Positions 8,699 through 17,808 of a DNA stretch of 64,000 bases are shown here, piece after piece. The stretch comes from an uncultured Alphaproteobacteria bacterium (GTDB taxonomy: Bacteria > Pseudomonadota > Alphaproteobacteria > HIMB59 > GCA-002718135), in the NCBI GenBank assembly GCA_902586695.1, contig CACIIL010000002.1:1-64000 (forward strand), given 5' to 3'. Position 1 is the stretch's first letter, and the number at the start of each line of letters is the position of its first letter. Below the pieces are notes generated by a model. That model had not been told where the DNA came from and made no database searches. It saw only the letters and a program-made list of their open reading frames with translations. The position numbers and the translations under genes were made by a program.

Positions 8699-10056
8699 TG
8701 TTCAAAAAAATTTTAATCGCAAATAGAGGCGAAATTGCTTTAAGGATTCTAAGATCATGTAGGGAACTTGGTATCAAAACCGTAGCTATTCATTCTGATG
8801 CTGATGAAACTGCAATGCATGTAAAAATGGCAGATGAAAGCATATGTGTTGGACCAGCATCAGCTCAATCTAGTTATTTGAATATCCCAGCAATTATTAC
8901 AGCTGCTACTTTAACAGATGTTGATGGAATACATCCTGGATATGGTTTTTTAAGTGAAAATCAGAGGTTTGCAGAAATTATAGAAGAGCACAATATAAAA
9001 TTTATTGGCCCTCATTCTACTCATATTAAAACTATGGGCAATAAGATTGACGCAAAAAAAATAATGGAAGATAACCAAGTTCCTACTGTGCCAGGATTAA
9101 ACGATATATCAGATAAAAAGAAAATAGAAGAGTTTATTAAAAATTTTAATTTTCCAATAATAATTAAGGCTGCTAGTGGCGGTGGTGGAAAAGGTATGAG
9201 AATTATAAAAAATTATAATGAAATTGAAAATTCTATCAATTCGGCAAAGGCAGAAGCAAAAAAATCGTTTAACGATGATAAAGTTTATTTAGAAAAATTC
9301 CTTACAACGCCTAAACATATAGAAATACAAATATTAGCAGACTCACACGGAAATGTTATTACATTAGGTGAACGCGATTGTTCTATACAAAGAAAGCATC
9401 AAAAACTTATAGAAGAAAGTCCAAGTGAATTATTATCTAGTGAAAAAAGAGATGAAATTAGTCTTCTTTGTAAAAAAGCAATATCTTCTCTAGGTTATGA
9501 AGGCGTTGGAACGCTTGAGTTTTTATACGAAAATAATAATTTTTATTTTATGGAGATGAATACAAGACTACAAGTTGAACATCCAGTAACTGAAATGGTC
9601 ACTGGTATTGATCTTGTTAAAGAACAAATTTTAGCTGCCTCAGGTGAAAAAATAACAATTTCACAAAATGATATTAAAATAACTGGTCATTCAATTGAAT
9701 GTAGAATAAATGCAGAGCATTCAGAGAGCTTTATCCCTTCTCCAGGCAAAATTACTCAATATCACCAACCAGGGGGAATCGGTGTTAGAGTAGACTCTGC
9801 AGTTTATCAAGGTTATTCAATTCCTGCTCATTATGACAGTATGATTGGAAAACTTATAACACATGCTGATAATCGTAAAGAATGTATAGCCAGAATGAAA
9901 AGAGCTCTGGAAGAATATGTGATCATGGGTATTAATACTAATATTCAGCTTCATCAAAAAATAATAATGACTGAAGAATTTAAATCTGGAAAATATGACA
10001 TAAATTTTATGTCAACTTTTAATTTAATAAAATCATTTCTCATGAAAATTTATTAG
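8698..10056 (+). CDS. accC: biotin carboxylase subunit of acetyl-CoA carboxylase
   Basis: ATP-dependent carboxylation of the biotin on AccB. At 452 residues it matches the family. The N-terminal domain begins MFKKILIANRGEIA. The ATP-grasp glycine-rich loop is SGGGGKGMRI, with further motifs HIEIQ, GERDCSIQRRHQK-like (here ..RKHQK) and EMNTRLQVEH. The C-terminal domain has GHSIECRINAE. The C-terminal end after KYDINF is slightly extended and overlaps the conserved beginning of aat in another frame. Confidence 0.96.
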   Translation: MFKKILIANRGEIALRILRSCRELGIKTVAIHSDADETAMHVKMADESICVGPASAQSSYLNIPAIITAATLTDVDGIHPGYGFLSENQRFAEIIEEHNIKFIGPHSTHIKTMGNKIDAKKIMEDNQVPTVPGLNDISDKKKIEEFIKNFNFPIIIKAASGGGGKGMRIIKNYNEIENSINSAKAEAKKSFNDDKVYLEKFLTTPKHIEIQILADSHGNVITLGERDCSIQRKHQKLIEESPSELLSSEKRDEISLLCKKAISSLGYEGVGTLEFLYENNNFYFMEMNTRLQVEHPVTEMVTGIDLVKEQILAASGEKITISQNDIKITGHSIECRINAEHSESFIPSPGKITQYHQPGGIGVRVDSAVYQGYSIPAHYDSMIGKLITHADNRKECIARMKRALEEYVIMGINTNIQLHQKIIMTEEFKSGKYDINFMSTFNLIKSFLMKIY

Positions 10057-10676
10057 AATTTTATAGTCATGGTCTGTTTCCGATGGCTGATAGTAAATCA
10101 AGTGAAATAGTAAATTTATATCAACCAAAAAAACGTTTTTTAATTCCAATTAATAAATTTCATGTTTCAAAAAAATTATTTAAATTATTTAAAAAAAATA
10201 CTTATACTTTTAAAATTAATAATAATTTTGAAAGTGTCATTTCAAAATGTCAATTAGCTAATAGAAAAGATCACGGCACATGGATTAATGAAATTATTTT
10301 GCATTCTTACATAAATCTACATAAACAAAAAATGTGCCATAGCGTTGAGTGTTATGATAAAAATAAATTAGTAGGTGGTTTATATGGGGTGCATATTGGA
10401 GGGTGCTTTTTTGGTGAAAGTATGTTTAGTGATTTAACAAACACTAGTAAATTTTGCTTACTTTATTTAATAGCTATTTTGAAAAAAAATTTATTTTTAC
10501 TTCTTGATTCTCAGTTTTATAATGAACATCTACTTCAATTTGGAGCATATGAAATAAGTAATGAAGATTATTTAAAAAAATTAAAAACAAATCTTAAATA
10601 TTTAAGAAAATTTATTTTTGTAGATGATTTTCATGAGGTTTTATCATTACTGCAACCTAATAACCATAAATCATAA
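10035..10676 (+). CDS. aat: leucyl/phenylalanyl-tRNA-protein transferase, non-AUG start proposed
   Basis: Adds Leu or Phe to N-terminal Arg/Lys for the N-degron pathway. The ORF track starts at ATG 10083, but the conserved N-terminus (SHENLLEFYSHGLFPMAD, compare LLRAYxxGxFPMA in homologues) reads upstream in the same frame and overlaps the accC end. That frame is open only from 10023 and has no ATG, GTG or TTG before 10083, only ATC (10032) and ATT (10035). I therefore place the start at ATT 10035, giving 213 residues. Alternatives are one A missing after the ATG at 10042 (MKNLLEF..), or a truncated protein from 10083. Later family features include RKDHGTWI, GGLYGVHIGG and the FGESMFS segment. 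Confidence 0.85.
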   Translation: MSHENLLEFYSHGLFPMADSKSSEIVNLYQPKKRFLIPINKFHVSKKLFKLFKKNTYTFKINNNFESVISKCQLANRKDHGTWINEIILHSYINLHKQKMCHSVECYDKNKLVGGLYGVHIGGCFFGESMFSDLTNTSKFCLLYLIAILKKNLFLLLDSQFYNEHLLQFGAYEISNEDYLKKLKTNLKYLRKFIFVDDFHEVLSLLQPNNHKS

Positions 10677-11008
10677 ATAGGATGCTGTAGAGGAGTTACG
10701 TCAGGAGAAGAGGATATCATCCAACCTTTGTAAATTGATTTACTTTCGTCTTGAAAATTATCTTTTATATCAATTAATACATAATCTTCAGGAATTTCAT
10801 CAGGTGGTTTAGTAAAACATGCATAAACCTTAATATTAAGTGTCCCAATTAAATCAGAGTCATTTACTGCTATAGTTTTTGTAGTTAGTTTGTTTGATAT
10901 CTTATCTAATAATTTAAAATTTGCATATTTCTTTTGCAAAGGTTCAGACAATAATTGATTAGAAAAAAATAAAACTATTAAAAAAAATTTAAGGAGACCA
11001 AGATTCAT
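10631..11008 (-). CDS. DUF2155 domain protein, exported
   Basis: Function unknown; DUF2155 proteins are typical of Alphaproteobacteria and often adjoin NDUFA12 and aat, as here. I start at the ATG at 11008 (MNLGLLKFFL), because it gives a clean signal peptide ending near SEP; the 22 extra residues in the ORF track are unlike a signal. The core has the family pattern of NIKVYACFTKPPDE, then YKGWMISSSPDVTPLQHPIYDLWLLGC. The two cysteines could form a periplasmic disulfide (inference). It overlaps NDUFA12 upstream by 20 bases and the convergent aat by 46 bases at its 3' end. Confidence 0.8.
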   Translation of the reverse strand: MNLGLLKFFLIVLFFSNQLLSEPLQKKYANFKLLDKISNKLTTKTIAVNDSDLIGTLNIKVYACFTKPPDEIPEDYVLIDIKDNFQDESKSIYKGWMISSSPDVTPLQHPIYDLWLLGCSNDKTS

Positions 11009-11342
11009 AATCAGCCTTAATCTGACCTGGTTTATAATCTTTAGATAAAGGATTTGATGGAGGAAAATGAGCATCCTTTGTGCCAGTCATGTTTTGTTTA
11101 TGATCTTTCTGCCATGGATATTTATGAGAGTAATTAATTGGTGGTTGATCAACTGATTTATGAAGCCAAGCGTGCCAATGAGGTGGTATTTTAGATGCTT
11201 CAATTTCTCCATTAAAGATGACCCATCTCTTTTCTTTTAAATTATTCTGAACTTTACTATTTGTATAATATTTATTACCAATATCATCCATTCCAACAAA
11301 CTTACCATATAGCCATGTATATAATTTTGTGCCAAGACTCAT
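10989..11342 (-). CDS. NDUFA12-family subunit of respiratory complex I
   Basis: Supernumerary NADH:ubiquinone oxidoreductase subunit shared by Alphaproteobacteria and mitochondria. I choose the ATG at 11342 (MSLGTKLYTWLYG) rather than the ORF-track start: it follows the pyrC stop by two bases and has AAGG just upstream inside the pyrC end. Family features are the GKFVGMDDIGNKYY stretch, KRWVIFNGEIEASKIPPHWHAWLH, and a terminal YESWSP resembling the family's YxxWxP ending. At 117 residues it is normal length. It lies away from any nuo cluster, as is usual in this group. Confidence 0.88.
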   Translation of the reverse strand: MSLGTKLYTWLYGKFVGMDDIGNKYYTNSKVQNNLKEKRWVIFNGEIEASKIPPHWHAWLHKSVDQPPINYSHKYPWQKDHKQNMTGTKDAHFPPSNPLSKDYKPGQIKADYESWSP

Positions 11343-11344
11343 AA

Positions 11345-12397
11345 TTACCTTATATCGTCTAATGATGATAGTTTCCAATTAATTTTTTTATTTGCAAAAA
11401 AATTTTTAATCTTAATATTTCCTTCTGCAGTATATTCTGGAATATCTAAATTATTTTTAACCAAGGTTATATAATCTGTATTAATATCTAAATCATAAAA
11501 TTTTGGACCATTAACCGATGAAAATGTTTCCAAGTTTTCTAATGCACTCTCTTCTTCAAAAATACTAGCATAAAGTTCTATAGAACAGGGTGAGGAAAAT
11601 ATACCTGCCTTTAGTAAATTATTTTGTTGTTTATCATTGATATGATGAGGAGCAGAATCTGTACCTAAAAAAAATTTATTATTATTAAAACAAGCTGCTT
11701 TTCTTAACGATAAAAGATCTTTCTCATTCTTAACAACAGGCATACAATAATGGTGTGGATTTATTTTATCATTTTTAAATACATCGTTTTTTGTTAGCAA
11801 CATATGATGAGGTGTTATAGTTCCTGCTATATTATTATTTGTATTAACAAAATCTACACCATAATCACTTGATACATGCTCTAAAACAATTTTTAAATCT
11901 TTGAATGTATTTCTTATTTTATATAATTCTTCATCTATAAAAAATTTTTCTCTATCAAAAATATCTATATCTTTTCTATTTATTTCACCATGAATAAGCA
12001 AAACGCTATTTTCTTTTTCTAAAATTTCAAAGATGTTATAAATATTTTTTATTTCGCTAACTCCGTATTGAGAGTTAGTTGTCGCATTATTAGGATATAA
12101 TTTTCCACCGATAAATATATTATTTTGAAGTGCAAACTTAAAGTTCTCAATATTTAAATTATCAGTTAAATAACAAGGTATTAAAACTTGAAAATTTTCA
12201 TTTTTTGCATTCATCTCAATTTCTTTTTTATATTTAATAGCTTGATCAGATGAAATTATTGGTTTTGAAGTATTTGGCATTGCAATACATCTTCTGTTTA
12301 CTCTTGAGGAATATTTTGTAACTACACTAAGCATTTCATCTTCTCTAAAATGAACATGCCAATCATCGGGTTGTATAATTTTAATTGAAGTTTTCAT
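11345..12397 (-). CDS. pyrC: dihydroorotase, class II
   Basis: Cyclises carbamoyl aspartate to dihydroorotate in pyrimidine synthesis. At 350 residues it is close to E. coli PyrC (348). Zinc ligands are visible in DDWHVHFRE (His near 14 and 16), HGE and ITPHHML, and GTDSAPH gives the catalytic Asp. GGKLYPNNATTN carries the position of the carbamylated Lys. It overlaps the upstream glycosyltransferase gene by 17 bases and is followed at two bases by NDUFA12, making a leftward four-gene unit. Confidence 0.95.
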   Translation of the reverse strand: MKTSIKIIQPDDWHVHFREDEMLSVVTKYSSRVNRRCIAMPNTSKPIISSDQAIKYKKEIEMNAKNENFQVLIPCYLTDNLNIENFKFALQNNIFIGGKLYPNNATTNSQYGVSEIKNIYNIFEILEKENSVLLIHGEINRKDIDIFDREKFFIDEELYKIRNTFKDLKIVLEHVSSDYGVDFVNTNNNIAGTITPHHMLLTKNDVFKNDKINPHHYCMPVVKNEKDLLSLRKAACFNNNKFFLGTDSAPHHINDKQQNNLLKAGIFSSPCSIELYASIFEEESALENLETFSSVNGPKFYDLDINTDYITLVKNNLDIPEYTAEGNIKIKNFFANKKINWKLSSLDDIR

Positions 12398-13310
12398 TTA
12401 ATAATTTTTCACAATTTTGAAGTACAAAGTTTAGGCTAATTGAATTCATATATGATTTATTTTCATCAATATTTATAGACTTAAAATAATCAAGTTTTTC
12501 TTTAGTTCTTAATACTATATTTTTTTTTCCATAAGGTCCATACACTCTATCATTTGTTGGACCAAATAATGATATCACCCTAAGTTTGCTTGCAACAGAT
12601 AAATGCATTAAACCTGAGTCATTACCAACAAATAAAATACTTTTTTTCATATAAGCTGATGTCAAAGTTAAATCTAAACCAAATAAATCAATTATTAGGT
12701 CTTCATTTATTTCTTTTACCAATTCTTTATAAAATTTTGTTTTTTCTTTTGAAGATCCAACTAAAATAAATTTAATTTTATTAAATTTTTTTAATAATGA
12801 TTTCATAAGTAAATTATAATTTTCTATTGGCCACAATTTTGGGGTCCAATTTCCACCAGGGAAAATAACAATATGATTAAATGATCTGTCTAATTCAATA
12901 TTAGCTTTTTTTTCTTCATCATAACTAGTTGGTACAAATAAGTCTGAGCAATTAAAACCAAAACTAGAATTTAATTGATCTATATGATGAATATTATGTT
13001 GTTTTTTAAATATATATTTTTTTTTATTTCTTAAAATATATGAAATTAATGAAGATCTAAAATCTATAACAATATCCCATTTAGTGCCAAATGTGCTTTT
13101 TAATATATCGATCCAATGAAGATTAAATTTTCTTTTTTTTAATATTATTATATTTTCTACATTTTTATAGTTTTTTAATAATGGAGCAGCTGTAGGTCCA
13201 ACAATAAAAGTGAGTTTAGCATTTTCATTTTGATCAATAAAATGCTTAAATACTCCTGATGAGAGAATAGTATCCCCTATTAAGTTTGAGCAAATAAATA
13301 AAATTTTCAC
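12381..13310 (-). CDS. glycosyltransferase family 9 (heptosyltransferase-like)
   Basis: Probable transfer of heptose or another sugar from an ADP-sugar to lipopolysaccharide core. It begins MKILFICSNLIGDTILSSG, the GT9 pattern of a GDxxxSxG-like loop after the first strand. The C-terminal domain has FPGGNWTPKLWP, then FVGNDSGLMHLS and SLFGPTNDRVYGP, which form the nucleotide-sugar site in GT9. At 309 residues it is slightly short for WaaC/WaaF. The sugar and acceptor cannot be told. It is the first gene of a leftward unit, divergent from ygfZ across 45 bases. Confidence 0.88.
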   Translation of the reverse strand: MKILFICSNLIGDTILSSGVFKHFIDQNENAKLTFIVGPTAAPLLKNYKNVENIIILKKRKFNLHWIDILKSTFGTKWDIVIDFRSSLISYILRNKKKYIFKKQHNIHHIDQLNSSFGFNCSDLFVPTSYDEEKKANIELDRSFNHIVIFPGGNWTPKLWPIENYNLLMKSLLKKFNKIKFILVGSSKEKTKFYKELVKEINEDLIIDLFGLDLTLTSAYMKKSILFVGNDSGLMHLSVASKLRVISLFGPTNDRVYGPYGKKNIVLRTKEKLDYFKSINIDENKSYMNSISLNFVLQNCEKLLNENFN

Positions 13311-13355
13311 CAGAATTTCATTACAATTTTATAATTAGCATATATATCTTATAAT

Positions 13356-14189
13356 ATGAGTGTGCCACACTTTTATAAAAATAGAAATTCTAGATTTATA
13401 TCACTTGAAGGTGAGGATAGTTCTGAATTTCTTCAAAATTTAATTACTAACGATATTAATAAATCCAGAAATAATAATATTCTTTACTCTTGTTTATTGA
13501 CACCTCAAGGAAAATTTATCTCTGATTTCTTTATTTTTAGATTAAATGAAAAATTTATATTAGAGACTCATTCTTTTTTTTATGAAAAATTGTTACAAAA
13601 ATTGAAACTTTACAAACTAAGATCAAAAATATTAATTAATGAAATTGATTACATGCACTCTTATTCAATATTTGGAGATTTACAAAAACATGAAGGTGTA
13701 TTATTTTTGTTTTCTGACCCTAGAAATAAAAATATAGGTAATAAATTAATTCATAAATCGCAAAATCCAGAAATTTTAAATGATTTTATTGAAATAGATG
13801 AAAACAAATACCATGAAATATTAATTAAAAATACGGTACCTCTTTCACATTTTGATTTAGAAGAAAATAAATCCCTACTTTTAGAGAATAATTTTGATAA
13901 TTTAAATTCAATTTCTTGGGATAAAGGCTGTTATGTTGGTCAAGAATTGACAGCAAGAATGAAATATAGAGCTTTATTAAAAAAAAGAATATACTCCCTT
14001 ACATTAAAACAAGGTTCTCCAAAATCAAAACAACCCATTAAGGAAACTGGAATTGATGTAGGAAAAATCATTAGTGTCAAAAATAAATCTATATTAGCAA
14101 TGTTAAAAATTGACATTGCTGAGAAAAAGATACAATCAAGAGAAGCAATAAAAACTATTGATGGATTAGTTTTAGATTTTGTTATTTAA
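13356..14189 (+). CDS. ygfZ: YgfZ/GcvT-like folate-binding Fe-S cluster maintenance protein
   Basis: Related to the glycine cleavage T protein but acting in assembly or repair of certain Fe-S enzymes. The diagnostic motif KGCYVGQE (catalytic Cys) is present in WDKGCYVGQELTAR. The N-terminus, FISLEGEDSSEFLQNLITNDI, matches the family's folate-binding region. At 277 residues it is slightly short of E. coli YgfZ (326). It is tail to tail with the MFS gene, with an 8-base overlap. Confidence 0.9.
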   Translation: MSVPHFYKNRNSRFISLEGEDSSEFLQNLITNDINKSRNNNILYSCLLTPQGKFISDFFIFRLNEKFILETHSFFYEKLLQKLKLYKLRSKILINEIDYMHSYSIFGDLQKHEGVLFLFSDPRNKNIGNKLIHKSQNPEILNDFIEIDENKYHEILIKNTVPLSHFDLEENKSLLLENNFDNLNSISWDKGCYVGQELTARMKYRALLKKRIYSLTLKQGSPKSKQPIKETGIDVGKIISVKNKSILAMLKIDIAEKKIQSREAIKTIDGLVLDFVI

Positions 14190-15321
14190 AATATTTCTTT
14201 GAGGCAAATATAATAGGCAAGACAAATAAAAATATAATTAACATAGGAAAAAATATTGAGTTGACTCCATAATTATTTGCAACTATGCCTAACGTTGCTG
14301 GAGCACCCATAAATGTTCCATAAACAGCTATGGATACTATTGCTATAGCGGCCCCACTATCTATACCTTCAACTTTACCAGCTAAACTATAAGCAATAGG
14401 TATAATTGCCGAACTTCCAATTCCAAGTAAAGCAAATCCAAATATTGCTGTTATTACACCATCATAGGTAAATAATATGTAGAGACTTATTATTGAAGTT
14501 AAAAAGAGAATAGTTAATAGATTGTATACTCCAATCTTATCCCTAATCCAATCTCCACTTAATCTTCCTATAACCATAAAAATATTAAAACTAACTGTTG
14601 CTAAGCCGATAAGAAAACCATCAACTTTAATATAATCTCTCATATATAGTGCTCCCCATGAATCAACACTGCCCTCTGTTAAAGCATTTACCATGGATAT
14701 TAATGCTAAAACAAAAATTATTAATGGCCATATAAAAAAAATACTATGTTTGTTGCTTCTATTTTCTATTTTATCTGACTCAAGTCTCAAAACTATAAAA
14801 ATATTTATAGGTAATAGTATTATTACATAAACTAAAATATTATTTAAAAGACTTATATTCCATTCTAAAAATAAGCTAGTTACTATTGAACCTAATAGAA
14901 CTCCTAAGCTCCAAAAAGCATGGAAGCCAGACATCATTGATTTTTTTTCTCTTTTTTCAAGATTAGAAGCATATAAATTACAGCTAATTTCAAAACTTCC
15001 AAAACAAAGGCCAAACATAAATGAAATAATCATAAATATTTGCAATGAAGGAATAAATGGTGTTGGCAACCAAAGCAAATTTTGTAAAATACTTGTATAG
15101 AAAAGAATTGTTCTACAAGAACTCATCTTAATAAATTTATTAGCAAAAATCATTGCAATTATAGAGCCAATTGCAAATGTTGCCATTACTAAACCAATAC
15201 CAAAGTAATCAGTGTTAATTTGATCTTTAATTGTAGGGATTCTAATAGTCCAAAGACCTACAAAAAAAGCCATGATAAAAAATAATAACCTTGTAGCCAA
15301 TATATCATTAATAATTTTCAT
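14182..15321 (-). CDS. MFS transporter, YbjJ-like
   Basis: Inner-membrane secondary carrier; substrate unknown. The 379 residues form about twelve hydrophobic segments split by a charged cytoplasmic loop near residues 190-205. SGFHAFWSLGVLLGS resembles the conserved segment of the YbjJ branch of the major facilitator superfamily. A short LEKREKKSMMSG loop sits before it. The gene lies 15 bases after the glyS stop on the same strand and could be read through from it. I cannot predict the substrate from neighbours. Confidence 0.8.
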   Translation of the reverse strand: MKIINDILATRLLFFIMAFFVGLWTIRIPTIKDQINTDYFGIGLVMATFAIGSIIAMIFANKFIKMSSCRTILFYTSILQNLLWLPTPFIPSLQIFMIISFMFGLCFGSFEISCNLYASNLEKREKKSMMSGFHAFWSLGVLLGSIVTSLFLEWNISLLNNILVYVIILLPINIFIVLRLESDKIENRSNKHSIFFIWPLIIFVLALISMVNALTEGSVDSWGALYMRDYIKVDGFLIGLATVSFNIFMVIGRLSGDWIRDKIGVYNLLTILFLTSIISLYILFTYDGVITAIFGFALLGIGSSAIIPIAYSLAGKVEGIDSGAAIAIVSIAVYGTFMGAPATLGIVANNYGVNSIFFPMLIIFLFVLPIIFASKKYFK

Positions 15322-15336
15322 AATTTAAAATTTTAT

Positions 15337-16716
15337 TTAATGAAAATACTTTTGATAAAATTGATTTAGATCTTTAGATGAGACTCTTTCCTGTTTCATT
15401 GAGTCACGATCTCGAATTGTAACTGAATCATCATCAAGTGTTTCAAAATCAACGGTAATACAAATTGGTGTTCCAATTTCATCGTGACGTCTATAATTTT
15501 TTCCAATGTTACCTGAATTCTCTAACATCACTCTTCCCAATCCAAGATTTTGCAATTCATTTTTAATTTTTTTTGCTTTAGCAACAATATGTTCATTATT
15601 TTTTTTCAAAGGTATAACTGCTGCTTTAATTGGAGAAAGATGTGGTTTTAATTTAAGGACTGTTCGCGAGCTTTCATTCTCTAGATTTTCTATTGTATAA
15701 GCCTCATTAAGAATAGCAAGTAATCCTCTGTCTACTCCAGCAGAAGGTTCTATTACAAAAGGGATATAAGAGTTTTTGTCTTCTAAGTTTTGAACACCTA
15801 ATTTAGTTGTCGAATGTTCGTTTTTTTTGACTTTTGAATTAATATTAAATTCTTTTTGATTTTTAGTGTGTGAACCTAAATCAAAATCAGTTCTATTGGC
15901 TATTCCTTCAAGCTCTTCTTTTCCGTGAGGAAATTTATACATAATATCTACAGTTGCTTTTGAATAATGCGATAACTCACTTTTTTCTACATCAACAGGA
16001 TATAAATTTTTTTTACTTACTCCTTGAGCTTCCCACCATTCAATTCTTTTATCGACCCAATATTTATGCCATTCGTCATCAGAACCTGGTTTGACAAAAA
16101 ATTCTAATTCCATTTGTTCAAACTCTCTCACTCTAAAAATGAAATTTCTTGGGGTAATTTCATTTCTGAATGCTTTTCCTATTTGTGCAATACCAAATGG
16201 CACAACCCTACTGGTTGCGTCAGTAACATTTTTAAAATTTGTAAAAATTTGCTGGCAAGTCTCAGGTCTTAAATAAGCAAAAGAAGATCCATCATCAACA
16301 GGCCCAATTGCTGTTTTAAACATCAAATTAAAAGGTCTAGGTTCTGTTAAATCTTTTAACTTGCAGTCAGCCAAAAAACCTCCTCCTTTAGGACATTCAC
16401 TATTTTCTAACTGATCAGCCCTAAATCTAGCTTTACACGTCTTGCAGTCAACCAATGGATCAGAAAATGTATCTTCATGACCAGACTGTTGCAATACTAC
16501 TGGAGCACTTAGTATAGATGCATCTAGGCCCTCAATATCATCTCTTTCATAAACCATTGATTTCCACCAAGCCTGCTTTAAATTGTTTTTTAGTTCAACA
16601 CCCATAGGTCCATAATCATATAGACCTTTGACTCCGCCATAAATGTCATTAGATTGAAATATAAAACCTCTTCTTTTACATAAAGAAACCAATTCTTCCA
16701 TTGAAGTTGCAGTCAT
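15337..16716 (-). CDS. glyS: glycyl-tRNA synthetase, homodimeric (alpha2) type
   Basis: Charges tRNA-Gly. This is the single-chain class II enzyme, not the glyQ/glyS tetramer usual in proteobacteria. It opens [23 protein letters not shown] and continues [15 protein letters not shown], both typical of the dimeric enzyme. A CxxC pair occurs in DCKTCKARF. Class II motif 2 is [23 protein letters not shown], and motif 3 is the [12 protein letters not shown] region. The C-terminal anticodon-binding domain starts near [11 protein letters not shown]. At 459 residues it is the short bacterial form. The start abuts the stop of the small membrane ORF upstream with no gap. Confidence 0.93.
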   Translation of the reverse strand: MTATSMEELVSLCKRRGFIFQSNDIYGGVKGLYDYGPMGVELKNNLKQAWWKSMVYERDDIEGLDASILSAPVVLQQSGHEDTFSDPLVDCKTCKARFRADQLENSECPKGGGFLADCKLKDLTEPRPFNLMFKTAIGPVDDGSSFAYLRPETCQQIFTNFKNVTDATSRVVPFGIAQIGKAFRNEITPRNFIFRVREFEQMELEFFVKPGSDDEWHKYWVDKRIEWWEAQGVSKKNLYPVDVEKSELSHYSKATVDIMYKFPHGKEELEGIANRTDFDLGSHTKNQKEFNINSKVKKNEHSTTKLGVQNLEDKNSYIPFVIEPSAGVDRGLLAILNEAYTIENLENESSRTVLKLKPHLSPIKAAVIPLKKNNEHIVAKAKKIKNELQNLGLGRVMLENSGNIGKNYRRHDEIGTPICITVDFETLDDDSVTIRDRDSMKQERVSSKDLNQFYQKYFH

Positions 16717-16869
16717 TTATTCCTTTGGTTTATATTCTTTAGTTTTTGGATCTTTCTCTAAATCTATTGTTGTTTCATTTTTATTTTTTTTAATATGACT
16801 TCTTACTGAAATCATTTTGAAAATTAAAAAAATAAAAAATATTAATCCAATTAAAACAATAATTTTCAT
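16717..16869 (-). CDS. small single-pass membrane protein, unknown
   Basis: A 50-codon ORF missed by the track (below its length cutoff). It starts ATG at 16869, sharing one base with the sppA stop (TAATG), and ends immediately before the glyS ATG, so it tiles the gap exactly. Residues 2-19 are strongly hydrophobic (KIIVLIGLIFFIFLIF). The rest is charged and ends in DLEKDPKTKEYKPKE. The tight fit between two coding genes and the TAATG junction argue that it is real. I do not recognise a family with certainty; short proteins with a similar acidic DPxTxxY tail occur in alphaproteobacteria. Confidence 0.7.
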   Translation of the reverse strand: MKIIVLIGLIFFIFLIFKMISVRSHIKKNKNETTIDLEKDPKTKEYKPKE

Positions 16870-17693
16870 TATAATCCATATCTCGACCACATTATCATTT
16901 CTTCAAGCCTATTAAGTATATCATTACTATTTATAGAAGAAGAAAGCCGTTTTTGTAAAAAAGATTTTTTCTGATCAATAATCTTGATTTTAACTTTTTT
17001 ACCAAATTTTTCCATAAGTACTGAATTTATTGATCCTATACCATCAGCTAAACCCAACTCGACACCTTTTTTTCCTACCCAAAATAACCCAGAAAATATT
17101 TCACTCTCTTCAGAATGAGATATTTTTTTACCTCTTCTTTTCATAACATATTCAATAAAATTCTCATGAATTTGTTCTTGAATATTTTTTAGCCTATCAA
17201 TATCTTCTTTTTTTTCTTCTTTAAATGGGTCTAGGAAACTTTTGCTTTTACCAGATGTATAAACCCTTCTTTCAATTCCTATTTTTTTAATTAAATCAAC
17301 AAATCCAAATCCAGGTGAAATTACTCCTATAGAACCAACAATAGAATTTAGATCCAAATAAATCTCATCAGCAGCACAAGCTAGCCAATATCCTCCAGAC
17401 GCTGCTACATCTTCAACAAAAGCATAGACTTTTTTATTTTTTTCCTTAGCCAGATTTATTATCTTTTCTGCAATTAAAGAAGATTGTGTTGGAGAGCCAC
17501 CAGGAGAATTAATAATTAAAGCAACAGCTGGTGCCTTTTTATCTGCAAATAGTTTATCAACTAATTTTTCAATACCTGAAATTGTAAGTCCAGATCTAGC
17601 TATTCCAGCTTGTCCAATAACTCCCGATAATCGCAAAGTTGGAATATTTATATTTTTTGAGAAAAACTTCTTAAACACAGTGTTTAATAACAA
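16869..17693 (-). CDS. sppA: signal peptide peptidase SppA/SohB-like, S49 serine protease
   Basis: Cleaves remnant signal peptides or membrane proteins. It uses the S49 Ser/Lys dyad: the serine in VAASGGYWLACAADEIY and the lysine in YTSGKSKSFLDPF. NSPGGSPTQS is the conserved oxyanion/substrate strand and VGSIGVI follows the serine. At 274 residues it is the short single-domain form. The ORF-track start is a TTG at 17693; an in-frame GTG at 17678 is equally possible and no ATG is available, so the start is uncertain. It heads a unit with the small membrane ORF and glyS, divergent from the polyprenyl synthase. Confidence 0.9.
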   Translation of the reverse strand: MLLNTVFKKFFSKNINIPTLRLSGVIGQAGIARSGLTISGIEKLVDKLFADKKAPAVALIINSPGGSPTQSSLIAEKIINLAKEKNKKVYAFVEDVAASGGYWLACAADEIYLDLNSIVGSIGVISPGFGFVDLIKKIGIERRVYTSGKSKSFLDPFKEEKKEDIDRLKNIQEQIHENFIEYVMKRRGKKISHSEESEIFSGLFWVGKKGVELGLADGIGSINSVLMEKFGKKVKIKIIDQKKSFLQKRLSSSINSNDILNRLEEMIMWSRYGL

Positions 17694-17808
17694 ATGTTAA
17701 TCTTTACTTAAAGAACAAATTGTATTCAAATAATTGAATTTTATATAAAAAAGTTTATCAAGACCAAATTAATCTATTAATTATATAAAATCATACTATA
17801 TTTGAATT

